Below are positions 22,250 to 31,817 of a stretch of 49,064 nt of DNA, one piece after another. How positions within the stretch are numbered: position 1 is the first letter of the stretch; each line of letters begins with the position of its first letter. The notes under the pieces are model-generated. The model worked only from the letters and a program-made list of their open reading frames with translations, did not search any database and was not told the DNA's origin. Source of the stretch: Chromera velia (lineage: Eukaryota; Sar; Chromeraceae); assembly GCA_018398765.1 (NCBI GenBank), contig JAHBMJ010000112.1:175178-224241 (forward strand), in the 5' to 3' direction. The position numbers and the translations under genes are program-made.

Positions 22250-24032
22250 CTGAAAAAAAGGAGAGAGAAAGATGCAGGGGTCAGCATGGACGGAATGCGC
22301 GTGCATGCGTTTCGCCATACTTACTCACTCGATCGGTAGGTAGGGGCAATAACGCTTGGAGAAGTAGATAAACCTCACACATGGGTTTGAAAGGAAACCA
22401 ACAAGGAAATACGGTGGAGAGCGAGGCAGCTCGATGTGAAGAAACCAAGGGCGATCGAACGACGAAAAGACAGCGAAGGTACAACACACAGACATGACGC
22501 GAGAAAACACTTTCGACGAAACGACCAAGCATGACAGCAAGCAGGACAAAGGCACGCAGGAACAGACACAGACAAACAGAAAGTGGGCGCGCGTGTGACA
22601 CGAGAGAGACAGAGACGGACGGACGAAGAGACAGAGACAAACAGATAGAGAGACAGACCTCCTTGCGAAGGCCACTGAAGGAACGGGGAGCTGCGGATGA
22701 CCGTGCCGAAGAGGACGAGGAGGGACTGAGGACTTCTGCTTGTCCCTCTCCGTCTCCCTCTTCCCTTAGTCCCTCATCTCTCAAAAGCCTCAAACCAGAA
22801 ACAACACATTCTCTACTCGGTTGCTCTTCCTCGTCCTGATCCTCCACCCTTCTCTCCCCTCCCACCCCCTTCCAACGCTCTTCAACGATCGAAGCCACTC
22901 CGAGCCTCTGTTCATCGGTCAGGCACGCATCGACTAGCGCAAAGAAAGCATCATCCTCTTCGCCTTCGTCTAAAAACTTCATCACATCCGAGCCCCCCCC
23001 CTCTTTCCAGGCGACCAGACGCCCCTCTACACGCGCGATCGACCCAACCACATCTTCTGCAGCTTCCCGGCACCGTGCCGCCAAAGCGGGAGCACAGTCA
23101 CGCCCTCTCCACAAAATACACTGCAAACAAGACAGTTCAGGGAACAGACGAGATCGAGTTGCTGTGCATCAATTTATTGACACCACAGCAGTATGACTAT
23201 CTGCGGAAGACAATCTACGAACCAAAATTAGAAAAGACACACTCTCTTTTCGCGGAACAAAAAAGAAAGGTCACTTATGTAAGATGGAGAGCGGACACAG
23301 AAGCATGCAGCAGCTGCACAAAAAAGAACAGAGAACTTTGCTGAAGAATGAACGAACAAACAAGACAACAAACGCACCTTATCTGAGGCAAGGAGGGCGT
23401 ACAGAAACCGCCTGTCAAGCACGGGCCACGCCTGCCGACCCTCTAACTCCCATTTCCGCACCTGCAAGGAAGAAAGGAAAAAGAGACGCTCACAACAGAA
23501 AATTCGCAAAAGAAAAAAAGAAGTGCCCAAAAAATCAGTCCGTCGCTCCACCTTCCTCCCACTCTTTCATATGAATCGCCCATCGTCTTCTGATTTGTTC
23601 AACTCGAACTCTTCCCACAACGACTTGAGTTGAGGCAGCTCTGCCATCAACAAATCTTCCTTCCTTCCTTCCTGTCGGGAGTCTCTTCATCTGTCCAGAC
23701 CCTTCCTTGCTTCCTTCCTTCTTGCGCACACGAATGCGCCAGCATCTTCATTTAGTAAAGATAAAAGCTCACATGCAGATCTTGTGAGAGGAAGGTCGAA
23801 CGAACAAAATCGGGGACTCTAACAAGGCCTTTCTACCTTTTGTTCTCCCCCCATCCCTTGTAGACAGACAGGCAGATCGATGGATGGATGGATGGGGGTG
23901 ACTCACTGACCGGAGCTGCAATCATCTTATCGTCCTTCACGTGGTGGACTTTGATGCGGAACATCTGCGTGCATCATGAGAGAGACAAGAGGGGCGGGGC
24001 ACTCGATAAGAGGGCAAATTTCTCTTTCAATC

Positions 24033-24125
<93 letters not shown>

Positions 24126-25177
24126 GCCATCTTCTCTACTCGTCAATGTCCAACGCCCTCAGAATGCCTCTCCATCTGTCCGCATGAGCTTTTTCTTTCT
24201 TTTTTTCTTTCTTCCTCCCTTTCTTTCTTTCATCAGCCCACAATTCAATGAAGCACCCGACCCACCCACACACCTGCACTTTGTCCTCTGCACATGGCGC
24301 GGCGGCTGTGTTGAAGTTCACCCCGTCAGTCCCACTCACCACCTCTCCCCCTGCAGCTGCGGAATTCGAAGAGGCCGAGGGAGGGGGTGTGGGGCCGAGG
24401 GCGGACCCTGTGGGAGAGACGGCCACTGCAGAGGGTTGCAGGCCGAGTCTCTTCCCAAACAGGAGAAGCTGGTAAGTGAACCCGGTGTTCGGATTCGCTA
24501 CAGCTCGCGTTTGACGAACCTGCAGCGATCTCAGGGAGGAGGGCAGACAGACACAAACGTAAACTGGATTGCTTAAGCGGGTGTGGGCACAGCACAGACA
24601 TGTGACTTCAGTCAGATGCTTGATTGCATTCTGGGGAACGGAATTGGTTGATGCAGCCATGCAGCCACTGGCCTTAAGAAGAAAATAATACTCACAAGCA
24701 GATCGAGGGGACGGCAACGCCCAATGGAAAGGAAACAGGCAGGCAGGTGTGAATGGAGAACAGAAAGGAAGGAAAGGGGGAACGAGAAATACGACCAGAC
24801 ATGGACGGGGCCTTTCCTGTGTTCTTAAATGTGCCCGACCGACCGAATGCCGTCCTTCATCCCTCACGCAAACGCAGCAGAGCCGGAGGTGGGTCTTTTT
24901 GGAAAAGCGAACGTCTGATCGCAAGCATACACCAGATTTTCTTGCGTTCAACCACACACAATGTCGGATTCATTTCGTCCACAGTCACCTTGAGTGACTG
25001 ACTGACTGACTGACCAGCTCGAATGCCTTCTCGAAAGGAAGTCTCTTCTTCCACATCAGATAGGCGACCGCAAAACTCGCGGAACGGCTCACACCTGCAA
25101 GCACAGATGTTCCCACTGTGTTTCATCTTGAGCAAAAGAAAAAACAGAAAAAAAAATAGCCCAGTGTGGCCCAGAAA

Positions 25178-25251
<74 letters not shown>

Positions 25252-25684
25252 GCTGCCATCTGCCTTCCTGCCGCCAGTGTAGTCTCTCCTATTTCCGTCA
25301 ACCCCCCCCCTGACCTTCCCTGCAGTGCACCAAGACTCTCCCCCCTCCCTCGAGGGCCTTGTCTATCCACTCTAGGGTCTGGTGGAAGAACACGGAGATG
25401 TCCTCTGTTTTGGTATCCTGAATGCAGTTTCATATATGAAGGGGCAGGATAGAGAGAGCGTATTTTGTAGAATGGAAAGACGGAAAGAAGCAGGTGGCGT
25501 GCACGCATGCAAACAGTTGTTTCTGAATTTTCGTCTGCAGGCACATATTCAGAAGGAAGAGAGAAACAGAGATCCGAGACGAAGCGAAACAAATTCAATT
25601 GCCCTTTGTCCATCCTCTTTGCTGAGAAGTCGGTCTCTCTTCTTGGTGCCGCCGTGGACGATTTGCCCCCCCCCCTCCAGAAAA

Positions 25685-25715
<31 letters not shown>

Positions 25716-28604
25716 TTTTTCTTTCTTTTTCTTCTCTCCTTCCAACCTGACCCCACCCACTCACGGACCTTCAACCAGTAGGTGAGGTAGTTGAAGCGCT
25801 CAGGAAATGCGTTCTCGCAGATGTCGGCACAACAGTTGATGATGTGAGTGATGCCGTTCTCCTCCAAAATCTGCAGCAGCACGAAAGGGAGGGAGGGGGT
25901 TGAGAAGATCTCTCTACAAGGCTGAGGAAAGATGATGTGTCAGAAAAATGGGATTGTTAACGCGTTCTTCGAGAGATTCGCGACTCAAGAAACGAGAGGG
26001 GAGAGAGGGAGGGGGAGAAAGAAAGATGGAAAGAAAAAAGAAAGAAAGAAAGAAAGAAAGAAGAGGAAGAAAGAAAGAAGAGGTAGAAAAGAAAGGAAGG
26101 AAGGAAAGGAAGGAAGGAAGGAACGAAGGAAGGAAGGAAGGGCAAGCGATGAGGAAGGCACTGACTCTGCGATCTGTCGCCACGAATTGTCCAGACACGA
26201 ACAGTTTGTCCGGGAGTGCAGGAGAGCACACGGCCCTGTATCTCGCCAGCATTTCCCTTTTCTTCAGACTGTCTGGCAGAGAGAAGTCCTGCATGCAGAG
26301 GTTGTGTGAGGGCAGGAAAGACAAAATCAGTACATATCTATCGGACAGGGGTAGCGCGAATCAGGGCACACAGTCGACTCTTCTTCAATGTAGGCTCCAT
26401 GAGAGGCACCGCAGAAAAAGAGAATCTCAACTAACCCTTTGGTTTTTTCGAAAGAACTTTCGAGGTCTGAGGAAGGACGATGGGACTGTTTTGAGAAAGC
26501 GGCCAGCACACGAGCTCTTCCGAAATGATTGCGGGTATTTTACTTTGCGCCCTTGCACTTTTGCAGGAAGGAAGCGAAGGTCAAGAAAGGAAAGGGAAGG
26601 AAAGGAAATGGGAGGAGAGATGACGCTCGGGAGAACTTCTGAGTGACAAAGAAAGCCGTTTATTCCGTTCTGTCCACCTCTGTCTTCTTTCAAAGACCAA
26701 AAAGACCCTCTTCTCTTCTCCGAAGCAAAAAGAACAGACAGACAGACCTGTGCCGATTCTCCGGTCCCCGACCCTCCCGTTTCTATTCGGAGAGACGGTT
26801 TCACTCTCTGGAGAGTTGAAGGTATACAGCTAGACGGGAGGCCCATCTCGTTCTCCTCCTGCCGTCTCCTCTCTCGAAGTCTCTCGGCATCTTCACCAAA
26901 CACATCGGGCTCACACGCGAGAGATGGTACAGACACACGACGCGGGAGAGTGGCGGAGTCTTGGGACGGTTCGGAGGATCGGCCCCTTGCTAGATCTAAT
27001 CCCAACCCTAGTGTGAGGGGACTAGGCTTACTAGCTGCACTATTTGGACCTGAGGATGAAGAAGAGAGGTCCAACTGTAAGCCTGGGGGAGGAGAAGAGG
27101 AATGAAGCCTTCCTTCGGTTTCCGATGACGTCCCCCCCTGGCTTCCTCTTTTCTGTCTCGAAACATTCGAAGCCTCATCAGGCCCAGGGCCTGCCTCCCC
27201 TCTCGCTAAGGACTCCAGGACACTCGCGGCACCCTCCAGACGGAGAGACGGAATACCCCCAATTTTCGTTTTTTCTTTTTCGGGTGGTGCAGAAGATTCA
27301 ACAGGGACTCCAGCGGATTCCTCAACTATTGGTGCAGACGAAGGCTCGACCTCGTTGGGTGAGGTTGAGTTTGTAGTTGGAGATTTGGACGAGAGGTTGA
27401 GGGACAGTTGTAGAGGGGGCACTTTCTTTGCTTCCCTCGGTTGCTGATGAGCAGGCGGTGCAGGCTCCCTCTGCCGTTCCCTTTCCCCCTTTTCCTTTTC
27501 TTGTTCCTGCGCCTCGGGACTCTGGGACGTCCCCATGGAGGCCGCAGGGAGGGCCGAGACGTCTAGTTTTGGTATCACCTTCTTGCCACCACCCTGAAGA
27601 AGAGGAGGGGGTTTACTCACAGCAGTGGCGGGCTCTTGTTTTGTTTGATTGCTCTGACTGATGGATGGAGGTGGGGGGGTGGGGTCTAGACGAGCCATGA
27701 GAGAGCCAACCTTCGAGAAGGAAGACAACATACCCCCACCAGCAGCAGGGCCCTCTGCTCCCTCTGTTGTTGGATTTCCCTTCTCCCCCCTTGCAGACGA
27801 ACCTTTGGACGCTAGAGAATTGTCATGGTCGTCAGAGTCCCGTGGACATGATCCGATCACTGCCGCCGTCTCTGTGCCCAGAGCCGGAACTCTCAACACA
27901 CTCGGACCCCCATCTGCAGACGCAACAGCCTCCTCCTCTGCAGGCTGCTGGGAGGAAGCAGAGGAAGAGGAGGGATTGGGCCGTGACTGCTGCGGCGGCG
28001 GAATGACGGCACGAGGAGGAGACCCTGAGGACCCCCTCCGACCCCCCTCTGTACCCCCATCCACCGCTAGGGGAGGGGGGGAGGGGGCGGGGTTAGAAGG
28101 CACCCCCCCGATGCCCATGCCAATTGAAGCTCCGGTGAGATAGGGAGATCCAATGGGGGGGGGGGAGTTCAGGGGATCCATTCTACCTAGTAATCGGGGT
28201 CCTATGCGCCCTGAACTACTCCGACGTCTCCTCTCTCTCTCGATTTCACACTCCCTCCCTGCTCCTCCATCTTTCCCCAACCAACTCGGATGAGGAGACC
28301 CCCCCTGACCCTCCAAATACATTTCCATTCCAGGCGCCGATTGGGCGGCACATGAGATCGGAGATCCCCCCAGAAGACCGGGAGCCATACCTCCCCCCCC
28401 TGGGGCTGAGTGGGGAGACAAAAGAGGGTCGTGTTGAGAAGAGGAGGCAGGCGCTGCCGCTCTCAGAGGAGAGCTAAGCGCTTCCTTCTCGAGTGCTTCC
28501 CTCTCTCCCGACTCCAAAAGGGGAAAGGGAACAGGGGCGTGCCCAAACTCCCCAGAGGCTGCAGGCCAGACAGAGAAAGAGAGGAGAATATCGGAAATCA
28601 ACAT
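20295..28604 (-). CDS. MKP1-like dual-specificity phosphatase with gelsolin-like domains
   Basis: Inferred minus-strand exons: 26748-28604 (ATG 28604, or acceptor at 28558), 26166-26288, 25769-25870, 25315-25417, 25015-25094, 24274-24519, 23911-23964, 23378-23461, 22659-23120, 21666-22249, 21378-21468, about 20862-21093, 20295-20384. Phases agree at almost every junction. The order is a Ser/Pro-rich N-terminus, a phosphatase domain with HCREG|VSRS, then two gelsolin-like segments. This is the architecture of plant MKP1, which dephosphorylates Thr and Tyr in MAP-kinase activation loops. Orthology is inferred from architecture and remembered motif style, not a search. The predicted stop is TAG at 20295-20297. 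An additional exon between 23911 and 23461 cannot be excluded. Confidence 0.8.
20367..20502 (-). repeat. Hairpin mini-element with 31 bp flanking direct repeats
   Basis: Direct repeats 20367-20397 and 20472-20502 (one difference) contain the acceptor and start of the last MKP1-like exon. Between them, 20398-20471 starts TGCATGCATTTACTTTCATA and has inverted ends (CATACATATTC / GAATATGTATG). A second member is at 33948-34106. Confidence 0.7.
22659..23964 (-). other. First gelsolin-like segment
   Basis: Exons encode MFRIKVHHVKDDKMIAAP, then VRKWELEGRQAWPVLDRRFL and ALLASDK, then CILWRGRDCAPALAARCREA followed by EDVVGSIARVEG and a Gly-Glu-rich stretch. The pattern (L-D-x-R-x…L, WRG, A-rich helix, E-G) follows a gelsolin repeat. 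In plant MKP1 a gelsolin homology region also follows the phosphatase domain. Confidence 0.7.
24037..24122. repeat. Compound (CT)n(CA)n(GA)n repeat, self-complementary ends
   Basis: About 34 bp CT, 25 bp CA and 27 bp GA run consecutively inside an intron of the phosphatase gene. The CT and GA arms can pair with the CA tract as loop. Confidence 0.9.
25186..25250. repeat. (CA)n microsatellite in intron
   Basis: CACACA with ATAC interruptions, in the intron between the HCREG and VSRS exons. Confidence 0.9.
25684..26135. repeat. Intronic (TTTC)n and (GAAA/GGAA)n tracts
   Basis: 25684-25735 is CTTT-rich, and 25985-26135 is GAAA then GGAA-rich, in two introns of the phosphatase gene. Such complementary tracts could pair in the transcript. 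Confidence 0.85.
26748..28604 (-). other. N-terminal low-complexity exon with repeated L-x-L motifs
   Basis: About 600 codons rich in Ser, Pro, Gly, Glu and Gln, presumably disordered. Short hydrophobic motifs recur: VIPKLDVSALP, VPPLQLSLNLSS, GIPSLRLEG, PPGLQLDLSSS, PLTLGLGLDL and VKPSLRIE. Several have basic residues upstream, as in MAP-kinase docking motifs, so a substrate-docking role is plausible but unproven. The exon ends SAQ|gtctgtctg. Confidence 0.65.
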
Positions 28605-28726
28605 ACGGGAAACTCCGAGAAAGAGAAGAAACGCGCGGCAGAAAAAGCAAGAGGAGGCGGCTCTGGCGCCGCCGGAGCCGGAACGAGAGAGAGATTCTTT
28701 GAACAGTAGAAAGAAAGAGCCACTTG

Positions 28727-28825
28727 AGAGGCCAAACAAAAAAAAAATGCAGATGTGTGTGTGAATCCACACAGATTGAGAGGCCAAAAAAATTATGCAG
28801 ATGTGTGTGTGAATCCACACAGATG
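28727..28825. repeat. Two tandem ~48 bp units, each ending in a hairpin
   Basis: GAGAGGCCAAA then TGCAGATGTGTGTGTGAATC and CACACAGAT occurs twice in tandem. TGTGTG-TGAATC-CACACA in each can fold. It lies between the 3' end of the 28910-31176 gene and the start of the phosphatase gene, so it may sit in a 3' or 5' UTR. Confidence 0.8.
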
Positions 28826-28909
28826 CAGGCAGAATTAATGGTTTCAGGCAGGAGAAATTGAAGTACAAGAAAAGAAAAGAAACATCAGAATTGCAGATAG
28901 ATGAACAAT

Positions 28910-29245
28910 TCAGTTTCGACGAAAACAAGGGAGGCAGTCAATTGAAATGAACCTCCGGTCAGATTGGTAGCAGAGCCTGATGACGGCATTGACCGACAGA
29001 CCGGAAACGAGGCGCGAGAGAAGGACGGATGGTTGAGCTCGGAGGGCTGTGTCCAGGTCAAAGCATCGCACCATTGCGCGGGCCTGCACAATCGAAGCGA
29101 AAGGAAAGACACGAAATTCTACCCGGAAGGAAGCAGAAGACGGACCAAACTAGCTTCATGGGTCTGACTGGCACGCTGACGGAGACGAAAGAAGGAATAA
29201 ACGAGGAAACTCCTTCTTTCATTCATTCCATGGAGAGAGACAGAC

Positions 29246-29278
<33 letters not shown>

Positions 29279-31176
29279 AGACAGAAAAAAAGGATTGGCA
29301 CAGCAAGAAGATTTCTTCTCTTCAGCATCGAATGTCTCAATACAATTCCCCGAGCTTAACGGGCAGACCACAGCATACGCAGAGGACCGCGTGCACAGGT
29401 GTAGCAAGCAGGAGGGTGCATGCCCGACTTTTTTCGCAAGTAGGTGTGTATCTGTCTCGCTCCTTCTTCTTCTTTTCATTCGTAAGGTAGGCAGCACCGA
29501 GAGAGAAAAAGGCACAAGCATGCAGACTGAAGCAGACGCACCGCGGGAAAAAGCAATCGCAGAGAGGCTACACTCACACACCCCTCCATACACCCACCCA
29601 CCTTAACATTAATGCACGCTCCCTTTCCATGCAGGCTATACACAGCGTAGCACGCAACGGCAGCAGGGCAGGAAGCGTGCGCGTTGGCGTTCACGCCCTG
29701 CCCTCCCGGGACGACATCAAAATCCGAGGGGAAGAAATGCGTCGAAAGGGTCAGGGCCGACTCGCGGCTGGGGGTGTAGCTGACAGTCTGCATGCGACCA
29801 CAGGTCAGAAAGATACAAGGACACAAGTCAACACAGACAGAGAAAGAGACGGAGGGGGCGGGCGGGGAGAGGAAGGGAGAGAAGAGAAGTTTCTTGGCTG
29901 GGTTGCAGCTCGATTTCAACTAAGCAGATGCGGTGGGAACTACTAAAGAAAGCACCGATGAGTGGACGGGGAATCAATCTCCTCTGATTCCTGCAGGATA
30001 GGTCTGGAGCGTAGATTTGACTGAACACTCACACCGGCCTTTATGCCATTGCCAAAATGCGTGTGGAACTGGTGCTCTTTCACACTCAGACAGACAGAGT
30101 CGGTGTAACCAAACAATGCCTTTCTATCTGTGCATTGGGTCCATCTGCTGACATCTGTCTGGAGGCCGCGGGGAGTGAAGATTTTGGAACAGGCCAGGGT
30201 CAGGGCAGAGTTGCGCAGGGGGCCGCAGAACATCAGCTCTCCGATCCCTGCAAACACGAGAACAGGTAGTCACACCATACGTGCAAGCGCTCGCACGCAG
30301 AACATTGTCCACAACTGCAGCTAGGCTGGCAGACAGGCAGACAGACAGATGGCCTTGCAGAGTGCTGCGATGGAAGGAACAAAGAGAAGGAAAGGAAGGC
30401 CACGAGACGGCAGTGAAACAGCGGAGATGGAAGGGAGGGAGGAAGCCTAGGAGAGAACCTGGCTCTGTTTCTCTTTCCAGTCATTCCAGCAGCGTAAATT
30501 ATTCGCGCAGACGACTTCCTTCGTTTTTCTCTTGGCCTTCTGTAGGCAAGGAGACTGGGTGATTTGGTTTGTCTCTGGAGACAACTTGAACAACTAGCGG
30601 CCGTTTATGCGTTCAAGAAAATGCACAGAAGGTGCACCAAGGAGAAGAGTGCACATGCCCGATACCAACTGACTCGGGGTTCGAGGATCGTTGAAGACGT
30701 GCAGCACAACGTAGGAGTTCATCGGAGAGAAGATCTCCTCTGCAGACCGACGAGTGTCCGACATGTCAACAGGGACCTCCACAACGTCAGGCTTCCCCTT
30801 CTGGTATTCCCACACCTGCATCAAGCGGAGTCAAAGCAGATTGTGTGTGTCTTGCAAAGTAGGCGGAATTAGAGAAAGAGGGATTGAAGAAACGAACCCG
30901 GATGTGATGTGTTGTTACAGGGGTGGCGCTTTCGAGATTTCGGTCTTGTTCTGCTTGTTGTAAAATTTTTGGGTTGGCCTTCACCACCCTGTCCAGTGCC
31001 AGGGGCACCTTATCAACAGACACCTGGCCACCCATGTCCCCTCTCACCCTGCTTGTAGAGGAAACACAAGAAGAATCTACTTGCTCAATCTTGAAAGAGA
31101 AAGAGAACGAAGCATCAAAAGGAGAAGGGAATGATCCCAGCTTCAGGGCAACAGCGTGCACAACTAACGTATTGAC
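28910..31176 (-). CDS. Unrecognised multi-exon gene
   Basis: Inferred minus-strand exons: 30898-31176 (VNTLVVHAVALKLGSFPSP…), 30666-30815 (VWEYQKGKPDVVEVPVDMSD, SYVVLHVFNDPRTPSQL), 30033-30247 (GELMFCGPLRNSALTLACSK, EHQFHTHFGNGIKAG), 29602-29787 (TVSYTPSRESALTLSTHFFP, CYAVYSLHGKGACINVK) and 28910-29083 (MVRCFDLDTALRAQPSVLLS, stop TGA). Phases agree except between the second and third exons, where an exon near 30471-30550 (KAKRKTKEVVCANNLRCWN) may be missing. The start codon is not located. There are several Cys and alternating hydrophobic strands, with no in-frame stops. No family recognised. Confidence 0.65.
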
Positions 31177-31817
31177 CTTGAAACAATACAAACAACAGAC
31201 TCTGTACAGAGTGATGAAGGCTTTCTAAGTTGCTCTTTCCTGCCTACGGATGTGTCATGATGTGTCCAACTGACAGTGACAATGACCCCTTTTCACAATG
31301 CATTCTCAAGAAACAATCGTTGCTCACGCGATCTCGAGGATTCACGCGCGCGTGTATATCGGGCTTCGTATGCATGGCTTCGTTGGCCACGCGCATGCAT
31401 ATCCCGCGCGCGCGCGCTCGCGGCCCATCGGCGGGCGGGCCCAAAGGGTTCTCTCTTGGTGAGTAGACGGCCGGGATCGGCCGGGTAATGTCAGATGAAC
31501 GTATAACGTCGCCGATCGTCGCCGTTCTGCCTGAAAGTCACACACCTACTGTGATCCTACTGTGACTTACACACAGTTCCATGTATGCACGAGTAGATCA
31601 CAGAACACGGGAGGCTGATAGAATTTGTGGACGTCCTGCTGTGGCACCAGTCGCCTATGAGGTCACTGTCCGTCTCCACAATTCGAAAGTCTCTCTCAGA
31701 AGTCCTGCATAACATAGTCGATCCGGCTCGAACCTTACCGCGTGACGTTCCTCCTCGGGCAGCTTGAGACAAAAAGGGAGGGCAATTGGAAGAAGGAGAA
31801 GAAGGCAAGGAAGGACG
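31177..31817. promoter_or_regulatory. Candidate bidirectional promoter between divergent genes
   Basis: Separates the minus-strand gene ending upstream at 31176 from the plus-strand ATG at 31818. Contains a CpG-rich island at 31340-31450 with a CGCGCGCGCG run, two TGCATG sites (31369, 31394) and a duplicated CCTACTGTGA at 31546-31563. 5' untranslated exons may also lie here. Inference from position and composition only. Confidence 0.4.

Larger units (their letters stand above)
24274..26288 (-). other. Dual-specificity phosphatase catalytic domain (5 exons)
   Basis: DKLFVSGQFVATDRR leads into ILEENGITHIINCCADICEN, the usual start of the DSP fold. A central exon, with TEDISVFFHQTLEWIDKAL, ends in VLVHCREG. 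The next begins VSRSASFAVAYLMWKKRLPF, completing the H-C-x5-R signature. The catalytic Cys codon is at 25322-25324; the Asp in TED is the likely general acid. VANPNTGFTYQLLLFGKRLG closes the domain. All catalytic residues are present, so activity is expected. Confidence 0.9.

Noticed and set aside
27661-28143. Plus-strand open frame of 160 codons
   Set aside because: Shadow of the minus-strand Ser/Pro-rich exon, which is longer and joins in phase with the phosphatase domain.
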